Assembly: GCA_944393135.1 (NCBI GenBank) | Contig: CALXZC010000007.1 | Span: 1-33,220, forward strand | Source of the DNA: an uncultured Clostridia bacterium | Lineage (GTDB): Bacteria > Bacillota > Clostridia > TANB77 > CAG-508 | DNA: 33,220 nucleotides | Reading direction: 5' to 3' | Part shown: one piece after another, positions 4,772-12,824 of the stretch | How positions within the stretch are numbered: position 1 is the stretch's first letter | Layout: the number at the start of each line of letters is the position of its first letter | Notes under the pieces: generated by a model | What the model saw: the letters and a program-made list of their open reading frames with translations, nothing else | Told to the model about the DNA's origin: nothing | Database searches by the model: none | Program-made: the position numbers and the translations under genes

Positions 4772-7129
4772 TTATAACAGTCTTCTATTACTTCCTGTTA
4801 TCATTCTTCCTTCCCATAAATCGATTGTTCCGTATCTTAAACTGTCCAGTGGTCACAGAAAATGGTCGTTTACATTTGGCCATTCCTGTATAATCACCTC
4901 TTTTCCGTTTATATCTCGTCTTGGGAATTCAGCTCCTACCATTTCAGCCCAGGTTCCGGGACATTGTTCACTATCAACCCATAATTCTTTTAAATTGCCG
5001 TAACCTCCAGTTAAGAATTGATATGATACGTCTCTTGAACCATTACCTTTTTTGACTGGGTATACATTAAGTCCTGTTCTTCTTAACCCATCAATGATTC
5101 TATTGTCTATTTCTGAGTTTATAACACTTGACGGTGTTATATTAAGACTTAATCTTTTGCCTATGCCTCCGCCGTGTCTATTTAAAACCTCTTTTACGTG
5201 TTCATATATACCATCTTCTGACCATCTTGCTCCTCCGCACTCGTCTATTACCCATAAAACTTTAGCAAGTTTATTATATATACTGACTGTAAAAGCGGTA
5301 ATATCAGGAGCGTATCCATAGTCAATTCCTAAGCACACCTTCCAATTACTTTCTCTCGCTAAATGCCAGTTTTCTTTTGCGTCCCAATCCAAATCTTGTT
5401 CACGCATCGCCTTGATATTTGAAAATACCATTGTAGCTGGATCTCCGTACTTCTCCCATGATGATGTGTCGCCATTCTTGCAGATTCTCCTCACGCATAG
5501 TCTCTGCCATTTCATAGGTTTGAGTTGGTATTATTCCTTTTGGTATATCGTATAAGTTGACATGTTTGAAGTAAACCTTTTCTTTTTTAGTTCGCACTTC
5601 TCCACTTTCTCCTGTGGTCATAGCTTTATCATTGTTCCAGCCTATATTTAGCCAATGACTTGGACTAAAAGGTGTATTATATGTGAATATGGTTTCAAAT
5701 ATATCGCCACCTCTATATAAAGATAAAAGCACCTGGTTTACATCGTGCTGGCTCATAAATTGATCCGCTTCTTCATTTTTGTATTAACATTATATTTCTA
5801 TAATGAATAGACTATATCATATATATAATACCTATTACCAGTATTATATACCCCACCACTTCGGGCATGAAATACCCTACGATACTCGTTCTCTCTTATA
5901 GTTTTTCTCTATAAGATACCTTTCTCTAGTCGTTGGAGCTTATTATTTAATATTTTTATAACTTCTATAATGTACTACTCTATTTATGGTTGGTTCACTT
6001 ACTCCATATTTTTTAGCAAGTGCTTTCATGCCAAATTCCTTATCATGTGGAATATAAATACTTCTTAGTTCTCGTACATCTTCCTCTGATAATATAGCTT
6101 TTCCATTCGCAGTACCTTCTGGAGCTTTCTTATTTCCATATGTATAAGAATGTTGTATGTTCTCACTTTTAGTTACCCACTCGAGATTGTTCACTGAATT
6201 ATTAGCTCTATTACTATCTTTGTGATTTACTTCTGGCTTATTTTCGGGATTTTCGATAAACGTTTCTGCAACTAGTCTATGAATAGAACACGTTTTACTT
6301 TTAAATAATTTGATAAGTTTATACCCGTTTTGAAGTTTCATTTGGTGATAGTATCTTTTTATCACCATTTCTAATGTTTCCAAAATTACTTATTTCGTAA
6401 TTTTCAAAACCTTTTATGGGTTTCCAAATTTCGTTCATAATGCACCACCTCTATATGAATTTAATCTACAATATTATATCATATAAAACTGGTCATTACA
6501 ATAAAAATATTAAATAATCTTGCTTCAGGATTGCCCATTTTCCGTTTGCTATCACGTTCATACTTAACCTTGTTACTATACCTTAATGATTAGTTAAGCC
6601 ATATATATGTCACCATATATACTTAGTAGTCAAGTCTTTAGGGGTTTCCCTGAATTCAATGGGTTTTACGTGGTCTGAAGAATGTTTAACCACACGAAGC
6701 GGCAATAGCCGTCCCGGAAATTTAATAGATTTTACTTTACCATAGTCTTCCGCTGTATTTAAGTTGGCAAATTTAATTACACTTTTGGTACCTTTAAGCC
6801 TTATTTCCATTGGGTTTGTAAGCATTTGAAATTTGTCTTCAACTCCTAAATTAATAATTGCATTAGCAAGCTCTGCATAAACAGATGTCTTAAGTGTATT
6901 TGAATATTTTCTAAGTGCTAAGCAGCTAGACCATGGTTCTCCATTTTTATGAACAGCTGCTAATGCTAATAACGAGAGTATTATATGATGTGCCGCGAAA
7001 TAAGATTTACCAGAAAAACGACCACCTCTCAAAAACATTTTTCTTGAATGAGTAAGTTGAGGACCTATGCCATCTTCAAAGCAAGTCCCAGTAATTTGGT
7101 AAAATCAGGTCACTTAATTTTAGTTTCAT
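4772..7129 (-). CDS. terL: Terminase large subunit, interrupted by an intron and needing several recoding events
   Basis: Packaging motor: N-terminal ATPase and C-terminal RNase H-like nuclease. Start ATG 7129 (GAGGTG upstream). Exon 1 7129-6688, intron 6687-5776, exon 2 5775-4772; predicted 477 aa. Walker A is GGRFSGKS; Walker B strand reads YCRFVWFEEADQF across the splice; the ATPase motif YNTPFSPSHWLN follows; nuclease acidic sites are in GIDYGYAPD, NSEIDNRIIDGL and NDHFLD. To read it one must shift +1 at UGA 7078 (CTT TGA), +1 at CGG 6711 and +1 at CGG 5447, and cross UGA 4855, after which DSLRYGTIDLW resumes 9 bases on. Each zero-frame reading stops early. The pieces join into one ordinary-length terminase, so programmed recoding is favoured over decay, but decay cannot be excluded. 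Confidence 0.85.
4847..4858 (-). other. In-frame UGA with bypass-like matched codons
   Basis: On the minus strand the terminase frame reads CTG (4858-4856), TGA (4855-4853), CCA, CTG (4849-4847), GAC. Skipping the 9 bases from TGA to the second CTG gives NDHFLDSLRYG, the expected C-terminal terminase motif. Matched take-off and landing codons with a stop right after take-off resemble T4 gene 60 bypassing. Readthrough would add three residues; a +1 shift gives only LDHWTV then stop. Confidence 0.55.
5445..5447 (-). other. CGG +1 site in terminase exon 2
   Basis: GAA GTA CGG AGA: skipping C gives EVGDPATMVFSNI, the normal terminase link between ATPase and nuclease domains. The zero frame ends 16 codons later with unrelated sequence. 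Confidence 0.85.
5943..6438 (-). CDS. Intron-borne HNH homing endonuclease with one CGG +1 shift
   Basis: 164 aa after recoding. Start ATG 6438 (AGAGGTGGT upstream) gives a NUMOD4 N-terminus (MNEIWKPIKGFENYEIS, NFGNIRNGDKKIL). At codon 38, AAA CGG GTA TAA would stop; skipping C gives KGYKLIKLFKSK and continues into the HNH core (IHRLVAETFIENPENKPEVN, NHKDSNRANNSVNNLEWVT) and a C-terminal helix-turn-helix (ALAKKYGVSEPTINRVV). Without the shift the ORF would appear to begin in the middle of the family. It probably spreads the terminase intron. It has its own promoter. Confidence 0.85.
6325..6327 (-). other. CGG +1 site in the intron HNH gene
   Basis: TCA AAA CGG GTA TAA: the zero frame stops two codons later. 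Skipping C (AAA C GGG TAT AAA) joins the NUMOD4 and HNH parts of one recognisable protein. Confidence 0.85.
6473..6501 (-). promoter_or_regulatory. Promoter for the intron HNH gene
   Basis: TTGTAA (6501-6496), 17-base spacer, TATAAT (6478-6473), about 35 bases upstream of the HNH start. An internal promoter is common for intron homing genes. Confidence 0.6.
6709..6711 (-). other. CGG +1 site in terminase exon 1
   Basis: TTT CCG GGA CGG CTA: skipping C gives FPGGYCRFVW, the strand before Walker B, and puts the exon in the phase needed for splicing to FEEADQF. The zero frame gives unrelated sequence ending inside the intron. Confidence 0.82.
7076..7078 (-). other. CUU UGA +1 frameshift site in terminase
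   Basis: After 17 codons (MKLKLSDLILPNYWDLL) the frame reads CTT TGA AGA. Dropping one T gives CTT GAA GAT and continues as LLEDGIGPQLTHSRKMFLRG into Walker A. CUU UGA is the shift sequence of bacterial prfB; a GGGA 5 bases upstream may act as the stimulating Shine-Dalgarno-like element, though it is weak. Confidence 0.65.
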
Positions 7130-7171
7130 AGGGACGTTTTCACCTCGCTTTCTTTTACATATTTCCACATT

Positions 7172-7693
7172 TCAGTCATCTTCTTCCTCCTTCTCTTTAT
7201 TTTTTCCTTTATACAAGTCGTTTAAAAATGTTATACCCTCAATGCCCTCACCTCCGTATAAAGACAGATATTGTTCAATTGCCTTTAATCTATCGGCGTC
7301 TCTTGCTTGTTTGTTCTTTATAATACTAGATAATATAGCTTTAATACTATCACTGTCAACTAAACTGTAATCTAAAGCTTTATATCTTTCAATTGTGGAT
7401 TGCACCTGCTTCCAACCAAGTAAATTTTGCCTTGCTTCACTAAGACTGGTAGGGTCTAGGTTTCCACCCATTTGGTCGTCTAAATATAATATTTCGGCGA
7501 CTTCTTTTACATACTCGTCTTGAAGTAGCCATACGGCGTCCTTACACTCGTTAAGCCATATAGGCTTTAGTTTTCTATAAATATTTTCTACACTTTTTTT
7601 ATATCGTTCACCGTCTTCATATCTATCGCCTTTTAGAAATGTTCCAACTAAATCTTCTGCGTCTAGTACTTCTTTTTTCTTTTCATCTTCCAT
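7172..7693 (-). CDS. terS: Probable terminase small subunit
   Basis: 173 aa from ATG 7693, preceded by GGAGGTG; the longer frame from 7720 overlaps the upstream gene. Highly charged and mostly helical (DEYVKEVAEILYLDDQMGG, NLLGWKQVQSTIERYKALDY), ending in an acidic tail (KEKEEEDD). The family is not firmly recognised; position directly before the large subunit and size support a small-subunit role, i.e. recognising phage DNA. The stop UGA 7174-7172 is followed in the +1 frame by 14 codons ending in a UGA that overlaps the large-subunit ATG, hinting at a +1-extended form. Confidence 0.6.
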   Translation of the reverse strand: MEDEKKKEVLDAEDLVGTFLKGDRYEDGERYKKSVENIYRKLKPIWLNECKDAVWLLQDEYVKEVAEILYLDDQMGGNLDPTSLSEARQNLLGWKQVQSTIERYKALDYSLVDSDSIKAILSSIIKNKQARDADRLKAIEQYLSLYGGEGIEGITFLNDLYKGKNKEKEEEDD

Positions 7694-7694
7694 A

Positions 7695-8009
7695 TTACAC
7701 CTCCGAATATAAAAAATCACTATATAATATTTTTATTCCATATTCTTCTGCGATTTCTTTTTCGATTCTACAACCTCTGGCATTCTCCCAACCGTCGCAC
7801 ATAAAGAGTGCGTCTACTCTAGCTAATGCCATTATAGATTTCCCTAAAAAATATACACCTGCGTTTATGCATTCTGGTACAAAATCGTCGAATAGTGTAT
7901 CTGCAACCGCTATACCTTTTTCTGCAAATAGTTTAATTAATTCTTCACGCTCTTTATTTATTTCATTTTCTGTTCTGCCTCCTATCGGCTGGCTGAGCAT
8001 TATTTTCAT
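7695..8009 (-). CDS. DUF4406 / nucleoside deoxyribosyltransferase-like protein
   Basis: 104 aa. MKIMLSQPIGGRTENEINKE at the start, FLGKSIMALARVDALFMCDG and WENARGCRIEKEIAEEYG match the small Rossmann-like family related to nucleoside 2-deoxyribosyltransferases (conserved D-A-x-x-x-x-x-G-W, then G-C-x-x-E). It may act on nucleotides during phage infection; the substrate is unknown. ATG 8009 has AGGAGGGA upstream and overlaps the 3' end of the preceding gene; its stop codon overlaps the ribosome binding site of the small-subunit gene. Confidence 0.72.
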   Translation of the reverse strand: MKIMLSQPIGGRTENEINKEREELIKLFAEKGIAVADTLFDDFVPECINAGVYFLGKSIMALARVDALFMCDGWENARGCRIEKEIAEEYGIKILYSDFLYSEV

Positions 8010-8292
8010 GTTTTCCCTCCTTTAATTCAATTAATCTATTTATTAACGTATCTAGTCTTTCTTGTTCTTTTCCTATTGCACCATCTAAAATTAATTGCAT
8101 TGTATATTTAGATATGTCTAGGGTAGATTTCTCTTTTATGAAGTCTGCAAAATAATATAGTCCGACTGTTTGTATTTTGAATTTAACATTGTCTCCTACG
8201 CTGTTATCTACCTTTTCTTTTATTTCTTTTAATTCCTTTATATTGCCTACTTTTAACGCTATTGCATTTAATATTTTATCTTTTTCTCTCAT
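7963..8292 (-). CDS. Hypothetical phage protein
   Basis: 109 aa, no family recognised. Charged, helical N-terminus (LKEIKEKVDNSVGDNVKFK) and C-terminal helix (KEQERLDTLINRLIELKEGK). It overlaps the next gene by 47 bases and begins 2 bases after the primase-helicase stop, so is co-translated in the replication/packaging operon. Confidence 0.6.
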   Translation of the reverse strand: MREKDKILNAIALKVGNIKELKEIKEKVDNSVGDNVKFKIQTVGLYYFADFIKEKSTLDISKYTMQLILDGAIGKEQERLDTLINRLIELKEGKHENNAQPADRRQNRK

Positions 8293-8294
8293 AA

Positions 8295-10694
8295 TTATTT
8301 CTCACTTTCATTTATAAATAATTTATTTAAACTCATTTTTTTATCGTTCATAGCTTTTTTCATTTCTACTTTGTAACCTTTGTCTTGCATAGATTTTATA
8401 GCTTTACCAAGTTTCATACTAAATGCTTTTTCTTTCATTAATGCCTCACCAGTTGCCATTTCATTATGCCAGTCCATATATTCGTTATACAAGTCTTTAG
8501 TCCAAATACTTTCTTTACGTTCAGTTATATACCATTCTAAGAATTCTTGAATTTCGGCATCAAATCCACCAGAGAATACTCCCTCTAGTTTTTCTTTCAT
8601 GCCCTCACTATCTTCTAGTACTATTTCTCCTAATAGCCAATGAATGTAGTCATATCTACACTTATTAGCAAACCAAGCTAGACTTCCGTCTTTTAAACTG
8701 TCTAAAACTCCTTTTTCTTTTGTATACATATTCATAACTCTAACACCTTTAGTATTAAAAGCGTCCTCACTCATTTTGTATTCAGCCACTTTAGATTTAT
8801 CCATTGTGTTCAAAACTAATTTGTGCTGTAAATCTCCGTCTTTAACTGAGTCAGGTATATGAAACTCTGTAGGTAATATCTTAACACGTCTTTTCATACC
8901 TTCTGATTTATCATATAGTTCAAATTCAAAATTAGTACAAGCAATAATTTGCGGTAATACTTCTAATCTTCTTTTCGGCTTAAACTTTTCATTTATTATG
9001 ACTGTATCAGTACCTGTAAGCGCACCTTTGATAGCACTGAATGCGTCTCTGTTATATATTCTGTTCATATCATCTACTACGCACAAGATTCCATGATCAA
9101 GTCCTTCTCCCCAGAAGTTATCATTAGCTGACGTATCAAATATTTTACTTTCATTAAACATTTCTTCTCCTAAGCATAACTTGATTAAGCTGGTGTATAA
9201 AGACTTTCCGTTTTGTCCTCCACCTGCTAGAATAACTATTTTTTGAAGTTGATTAGCGGGTATCATACTAGCTCCAGCAATTATATATAACCATTGTTCA
9301 ACCTCTGATTGAGGTTTTCCGCTAGAATCTCTTGATAATTCTTTAATAAATCTAGTTATATTTCCTCCTAAATCTTCTTTATGTTCTTTTACCCAATCTT
9401 CACTATACCAAGTCCAAGGTAATACCACATCTGTAGGTGGTCTTTTACCAAGCCAAGAGAAGTCGTATGCGTCTGGTGTTATACAACTTAGGATTTTGTT
9501 TTTAACTATTATGTATTTATCATTTCTCTTAATCACTTTATCATCTTCTGCACACATTTGCATTAGCTGTACCTCCACTTCTTTGAAAAATACGTCTTTG
9601 AAATTTTGGTCACTGTGGGCTCTAAGTTTTTGTCTGAACACTGTTATATTACCATCATAGTCAAATGGTCCGTCTACTTCTTTGAATAATAGACCTTCAA
9701 AAGTTCCGTCGGCTTTACGTCCTCTACCATAAAAGTCTAATTCATTATATAAATATTCTGCTGCTCTACGTTCATCTATTTTGTTTTCTGCTTTTCCTTC
9801 TACTTTTGTCCATATTCTGGTTTCCTCGTCGAATGTCCAACCTTTAGACTTCAAACTGTCAGCTTCATATTCGTCCCAACGTTTGTCTATGTCTCCAAGT
9901 AAATCACTTTCTGACATTGCTGGGCCTAGTTTAATTAAATATTCGTCATGTATTATTTGAATTATTGTTTTAAATTCATCTAACAAAAATCCGTTAGAAC
10001 AAGCAAAAAAACTACATTTTGAAAATATCTGATTATGTCTTCCACCTTCGCCCATTGTCATTAATTGAGTAAATGGTGTATCTCTTAAACTATATTCACT
10101 TTTTCCTGGTTTTCCTTCTTTGTATAAGTCAGCGTCTTCACCTTTACCCCATAACCAGTATGGTAAAACATCAAGTTTTTCGATGTCTATTCTGGCAGGA
10201 AGAACAGGTTCTAAATCCCAGCTACAGAATTCTTCACGATCCATTCCACATACACGCATTATTTGAACTGGTAAATCTTTTTTAGTGCCAAATTTACTAC
10301 CTTTGCTGTCAAATTTATATCCAAACCAGTTTGTACCAGTTGTTACTTCTACGTTATAAAACTCGGGTGTTCTGAATAAGAAATGGTAACCATGCTGTGT
10401 TTTTAAAATTAAACATTTTAGTCCAGAACGTAATATAATTTTTTTCATTTCTTCTGCTTCATCTGGATTATCAAAATCTATGAACATACAACCTTCTGGT
10501 ACATATCTTGCATAATTAGGTTTTTTAACTTCATCAGTAGCTTGTGCGTATGTTAAAAAATATCCTTTAAAAGGTGTTTTACTTGCTTTATATATTTCTG
10601 CTTGTTCTGGGTCTCCAGCTTTAAATTTCGCTTCATCAAATTTATAGGGTGTCGCTGGTAGTTTACAAAACTTAAAGTCTACAAACTTACTCAT
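8295..10694 (-). CDS. Prim-pol / SF3 (D5-like) primase-helicase
   Basis: 799 aa, largest intact gene here. The N-terminal part resembles bifunctional archaeo-eukaryotic primase-polymerases: GCMFIDFDNPDEAEE carries the catalytic acidic pair and HGYHFLFRTP the conserved His. The C-terminal part is an SF3/D5 helicase: Walker A LAGGGQNGKSLYTSL, Walker B GILCVVDDMNR, sensor TNFEFE and arginine-finger region DKSEGMKRRVKILP. It would synthesise primers and unwind DNA at the fork. The start overlaps nothing; stop of the preceding gene (TAA) directly abuts its ATG. No in-frame CGG was found in its length. Confidence 0.9.
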   Translation of the reverse strand: MSKFVDFKFCKLPATPYKFDEAKFKAGDPEQAEIYKASKTPFKGYFLTYAQATDEVKKPNYARYVPEGCMFIDFDNPDEAEEMKKIILRSGLKCLILKTQHGYHFLFRTPEFYNVEVTTGTNWFGYKFDSKGSKFGTKKDLPVQIMRVCGMDREEFCSWDLEPVLPARIDIEKLDVLPYWLWGKGEDADLYKEGKPGKSEYSLRDTPFTQLMTMGEGGRHNQIFSKCSFFACSNGFLLDEFKTIIQIIHDEYLIKLGPAMSESDLLGDIDKRWDEYEADSLKSKGWTFDEETRIWTKVEGKAENKIDERRAAEYLYNELDFYGRGRKADGTFEGLLFKEVDGPFDYDGNITVFRQKLRAHSDQNFKDVFFKEVEVQLMQMCAEDDKVIKRNDKYIIVKNKILSCITPDAYDFSWLGKRPPTDVVLPWTWYSEDWVKEHKEDLGGNITRFIKELSRDSSGKPQSEVEQWLYIIAGASMIPANQLQKIVILAGGGQNGKSLYTSLIKLCLGEEMFNESKIFDTSANDNFWGEGLDHGILCVVDDMNRIYNRDAFSAIKGALTGTDTVIINEKFKPKRRLEVLPQIIACTNFEFELYDKSEGMKRRVKILPTEFHIPDSVKDGDLQHKLVLNTMDKSKVAEYKMSEDAFNTKGVRVMNMYTKEKGVLDSLKDGSLAWFANKCRYDYIHWLLGEIVLEDSEGMKEKLEGVFSGGFDAEIQEFLEWYITERKESIWTKDLYNEYMDWHNEMATGEALMKEKAFSMKLGKAIKSMQDKGYKVEMKKAMNDKKMSLNKLFINESEK

Positions 10695-11024
10695 TTATAT
10701 AACACCCCCATCTGTTAATATTTTAAAAATTTCAGCAATATATTTAATTATATCTTGCTCGAACATAGTTAAATCTTTTCGTTTATTATGAATCTGGTTT
10801 ATTTCTGCCATCAAAATAAGACGGAAATCAGATTCATCTACGTTATCTTTTGCTCGTATTTCGTTCAATTCTGAAATGAGCGTAGTAACTGCAAATCTTC
10901 TTTTCGCCCTATCGTATGAATCTCCCCCCTTTTTTACATAATCTGCTACGCAAAACCATAAACCATCTGGAATTTTTGAATTATGATTAAGCTCAAAATC
11001 TAGTTTAGTTATTTTTAGAGACAT
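10695..11024 (-). CDS. Hypothetical phage replication-operon protein
   Basis: 109 aa, not recognised. Contains a mixed segment ITKLDFELNHNSKIPDGL and two amphipathic helices (RFAVTTLISELNEIRAKD; FEQDIIKYIAEIFKILTDGG). It sits between the methyltransferase and the primase-helicase, adjoining the latter without a gap, so a replication accessory role is possible but not shown. Confidence 0.6.
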   Translation of the reverse strand: MSLKITKLDFELNHNSKIPDGLWFCVADYVKKGGDSYDRAKRRFAVTTLISELNEIRAKDNVDESDFRLILMAEINQIHNKRKDLTMFEQDIIKYIAEIFKILTDGGVI

Positions 11025-11055
11025 TATAACCTACCTACCTTTCACCTATATTATT

Positions 11056-11868
11056 TCATATATCTCTTTTTTTGTCAGCTATTTCACAAGTGTATACTCT
11101 TGGGTCAGCAACATATGTGTCAAAAAATTTGTCATAATATTCGCGGTTTTTATCGCATAATATAACGTCTGCTTTGTTCACTGCTCGTAATAAACTTCCT
11201 GATCCTGCGAAAAAATCTCCTATTACATTTCCTTCATGGTCTGCGTCAGATAACCATACTAAATGTTCAAGTAGTTTTCTTGGTTTTTGCGTTGGATGAC
11301 ATAGTTTATCATCTCTATAGTTTCCTTGTGGTTTTGCAAACTTCAAAACACTACTTTTATCCCATAAACCTACTTCTTTATTTAATCTTGGATTACCTTT
11401 TCTTATTATTATAATTGGTGTTATATCATAGCAAAAGTCTCCTGATATACTACTTATCATATTTGGCTGTTGCCAAAAGATAACTCTATTTACATCAAAT
11501 ATTTGATACGCTAAATACAAATATCTCATTGACCAGAATACGAACATGAAGCTATCGTCTGCTAATTTTTTGTGAGCTCTGCAATACCATTTATAACACC
11601 ATTCCTTATATTCTTCCAGTTTTTGCTGTTCTTCCCATGGAATAGCTACTTCAAATCTTGGAGTAACTATACCTTTTTCTAAATCACTTTCACTTGGAGA
11701 AACTTTCGCTGTATATCTTGAATGAAAAACTGCTGCTCCATTTTTGTTCTTCATATTTCCTGTTAAAACATTATAGGGTGGGTCTAGAATCCATAAGTCA
11801 ACGCTCTCGTCCTCGATTGTATCTAGCCAGTTCATACAATCACTTTTAGTGAATACTCGATTGCTCAT
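11056..11868 (-). CDS. Beta-class DNA methyltransferase (N4-cytosine or N6-adenine)
   Basis: 270 aa. The order is catalytic motif IV first (ILDPPYNV, residues about 28-35), then a recognition region, then HPTQKPRKLLEHLV (motif X-like) and the SAM-binding motif I (GDFFAGSGSLLRAV, about 220), i.e. beta-type circular order. It would modify phage DNA, either protecting it from host restriction or marking it for regulation. No partner restriction enzyme is seen nearby. Upstream lies the PD-(D/E)XK nuclease gene 20 bases away. Confidence 0.88.
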   Translation of the reverse strand: MSNRVFTKSDCMNWLDTIEDESVDLWILDPPYNVLTGNMKNKNGAAVFHSRYTAKVSPSESDLEKGIVTPRFEVAIPWEEQQKLEEYKEWCYKWYCRAHKKLADDSFMFVFWSMRYLYLAYQIFDVNRVIFWQQPNMISSISGDFCYDITPIIIIRKGNPRLNKEVGLWDKSSVLKFAKPQGNYRDDKLCHPTQKPRKLLEHLVWLSDADHEGNVIGDFFAGSGSLLRAVNKADVILCDKNREYYDKFFDTYVADPRVYTCEIADKKRDI

Positions 11869-11888
11869 AAAATTTATACCCCTTTCTA

Positions 11889-12551
11889 TTATAAAACAAG
11901 AGTCCCCTTAGACACTTTTGTTTTTTGTTTTTCCGCTTCTGCGATTTCTCTGTAATGTTTATTCCATAATTCTAATATTGAATTACCTATTTTTTTATCT
12001 ATTTCAAATTTAAACCAGCGGTAACCAGTTTTAGTTAAATTTAAACATCTCAATTCGTCTATCTTTTTTGCAATTTCTTTTTCTTCTTTATTACCTTTTA
12101 ATAACATCATATAATATAATTGAAGCTGACAGTTGGTAATCCATTCATCTAAATTACTACTTGTTTTCCAATCTATCATACATATTTTATTATTAACGAC
12201 TGCTACACAATCTATAATACCTTTTATACCTAGTTTCTTATTTATTACTTTCTGCTCTGTATATAAAGGTTTTATTTCCCAGTTTATTCTTTCATCTAAC
12301 CATTCTTTCCAAACGGTTTCATAAGCTGCGTATTCTAATCCTAAATGAGGTTCATATCCAGTTGTTCCTTCATACCAATTAAGCCAGTCTTCTATATATT
12401 TATGAACTGCTGTACCACGCTCACCAGCAGCAATTAAAATGTGTTCTGGAATACCAGAGTTTTCAAATTTATTTCCAAAAATTGCATTTAATACACTTGT
12501 TACACCGCGAAAAGGTGCGTTAAAAAACTCAGAATCACTATATGACTTCAT
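11889..12551 (-). CDS. PD-(D/E)XK nuclease (RecB/Cas4-like)
   Basis: 220 aa. A conserved His (GTAVHKYIEDWL), then GIIDCVAVVNN, ICMIDWKTSS and QLQLYYMML give the motif order of RecB/Cas4-like exonucleases: D in motif II, D-x-K in motif III and a following Q-x-x-x-Y. Probable role in recombination or processing DNA ends during replication. First gene of the leftward operon; AAAGGAG precedes ATG 12551 and a promoter lies at 12585-12613. Confidence 0.85.
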   Translation of the reverse strand: MKSYSDSEFFNAPFRGVTSVLNAIFGNKFENSGIPEHILIAAGERGTAVHKYIEDWLNWYEGTTGYEPHLGLEYAAYETVWKEWLDERINWEIKPLYTEQKVINKKLGIKGIIDCVAVVNNKICMIDWKTSSNLDEWITNCQLQLYYMMLLKGNKEEKEIAKKIDELRCLNLTKTGYRWFKFEIDKKIGNSILELWNKHYREIAEAEKQKTKVSKGTLVL

Positions 12552-12584
12552 ATTTGTTTATAACTCCTTTTTTCTCTTGACAAT

Positions 12585-12613
12585 ATAATAATATATTTTT
12601 GATTTTTTTACAA
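12585..12613 (-). promoter_or_regulatory. Leftward operon promoter
   Basis: TTGTAA (12613-12608), 17-base spacer, TATTAT (12590-12585), ending about 34 bases upstream of the nuclease gene start. It uses the same -35 as the intron HNH promoter. Confidence 0.6.
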
Positions 12614-12789
12614 TAGATTTTTATAAATTTAGCCAAAATATTTCTTGTCTCGGAGGAAGCCCGCAAAAGTAGACATTTCTAGGGTTTTTCGTTATGTAAA
12701 CCCGCGATATTTTAGGGTTTTAATCCGTAATTTCCTTCTTATTTATTATATATGCGCGAAGAAGAAATAAAAAAAAGACAAGAAACCTA

Positions 12790-12818
12790 TTGACTTATTA
12801 TTAAAATTGTTGTATATT
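12790..12818 (+). promoter_or_regulatory. Rightward operon promoter with upstream AAAAAAGACAAGAAACC box
   Basis: TTGACT (12790-12795), 17-base spacer, TATATT (12813-12818). Immediately upstream is an A-rich box ending GACAAGAAACC that recurs in the same place at the 30977 promoter and partly at 24546. Confidence 0.78.
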
Positions 12819-12824
12819 AATGAT

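Larger units (their letters stand above)
5776..6687 (-). ncRNA. Group I intron in the terminase gene
   Basis: 912-base intron with an HNH gene inside. P1: exon end TGTGGTT pairs with internal guide GACCACG (6675-6669), giving a terminal U-G at the 5' splice site. P4-P6 region: AATTCAGGGAAACCCC and AAAATGGGCAATCCTGA, like group I cores. P7: GACTA (5931-5927) with TAGTC (5814-5810). P9: CATTATA-GAAA-TATAATG (5805-5788). P10: TTCTTCA (6682-6676) pairs with the 3' exon TGAAGAA (5775-5769). Protein continuity (VWFEEADQF) supports the same junctions. Oddly the predicted last intron base is A, not the nearly universal G. Confidence 0.82.

Noticed and set aside
4286..5321. Plus-strand ORFs opposite the HNH and terminase genes
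   Set aside because: They are antisense shadows of clearly conserved minus-strand coding sequence.
4853..7078. UGA decoded as tryptophan throughout
   Set aside because: Many genes end cleanly at UGA with overlapping downstream starts, and reading UGA as Trp at 7078 does not restore the terminase frame.
7694..7720. Extended start of the terminase small subunit containing an in-frame CGG
   Set aside because: GGAGGTG supports ATG 7693; the extension lies within the upstream gene's end, so this CGG is not coding for the small subunit.
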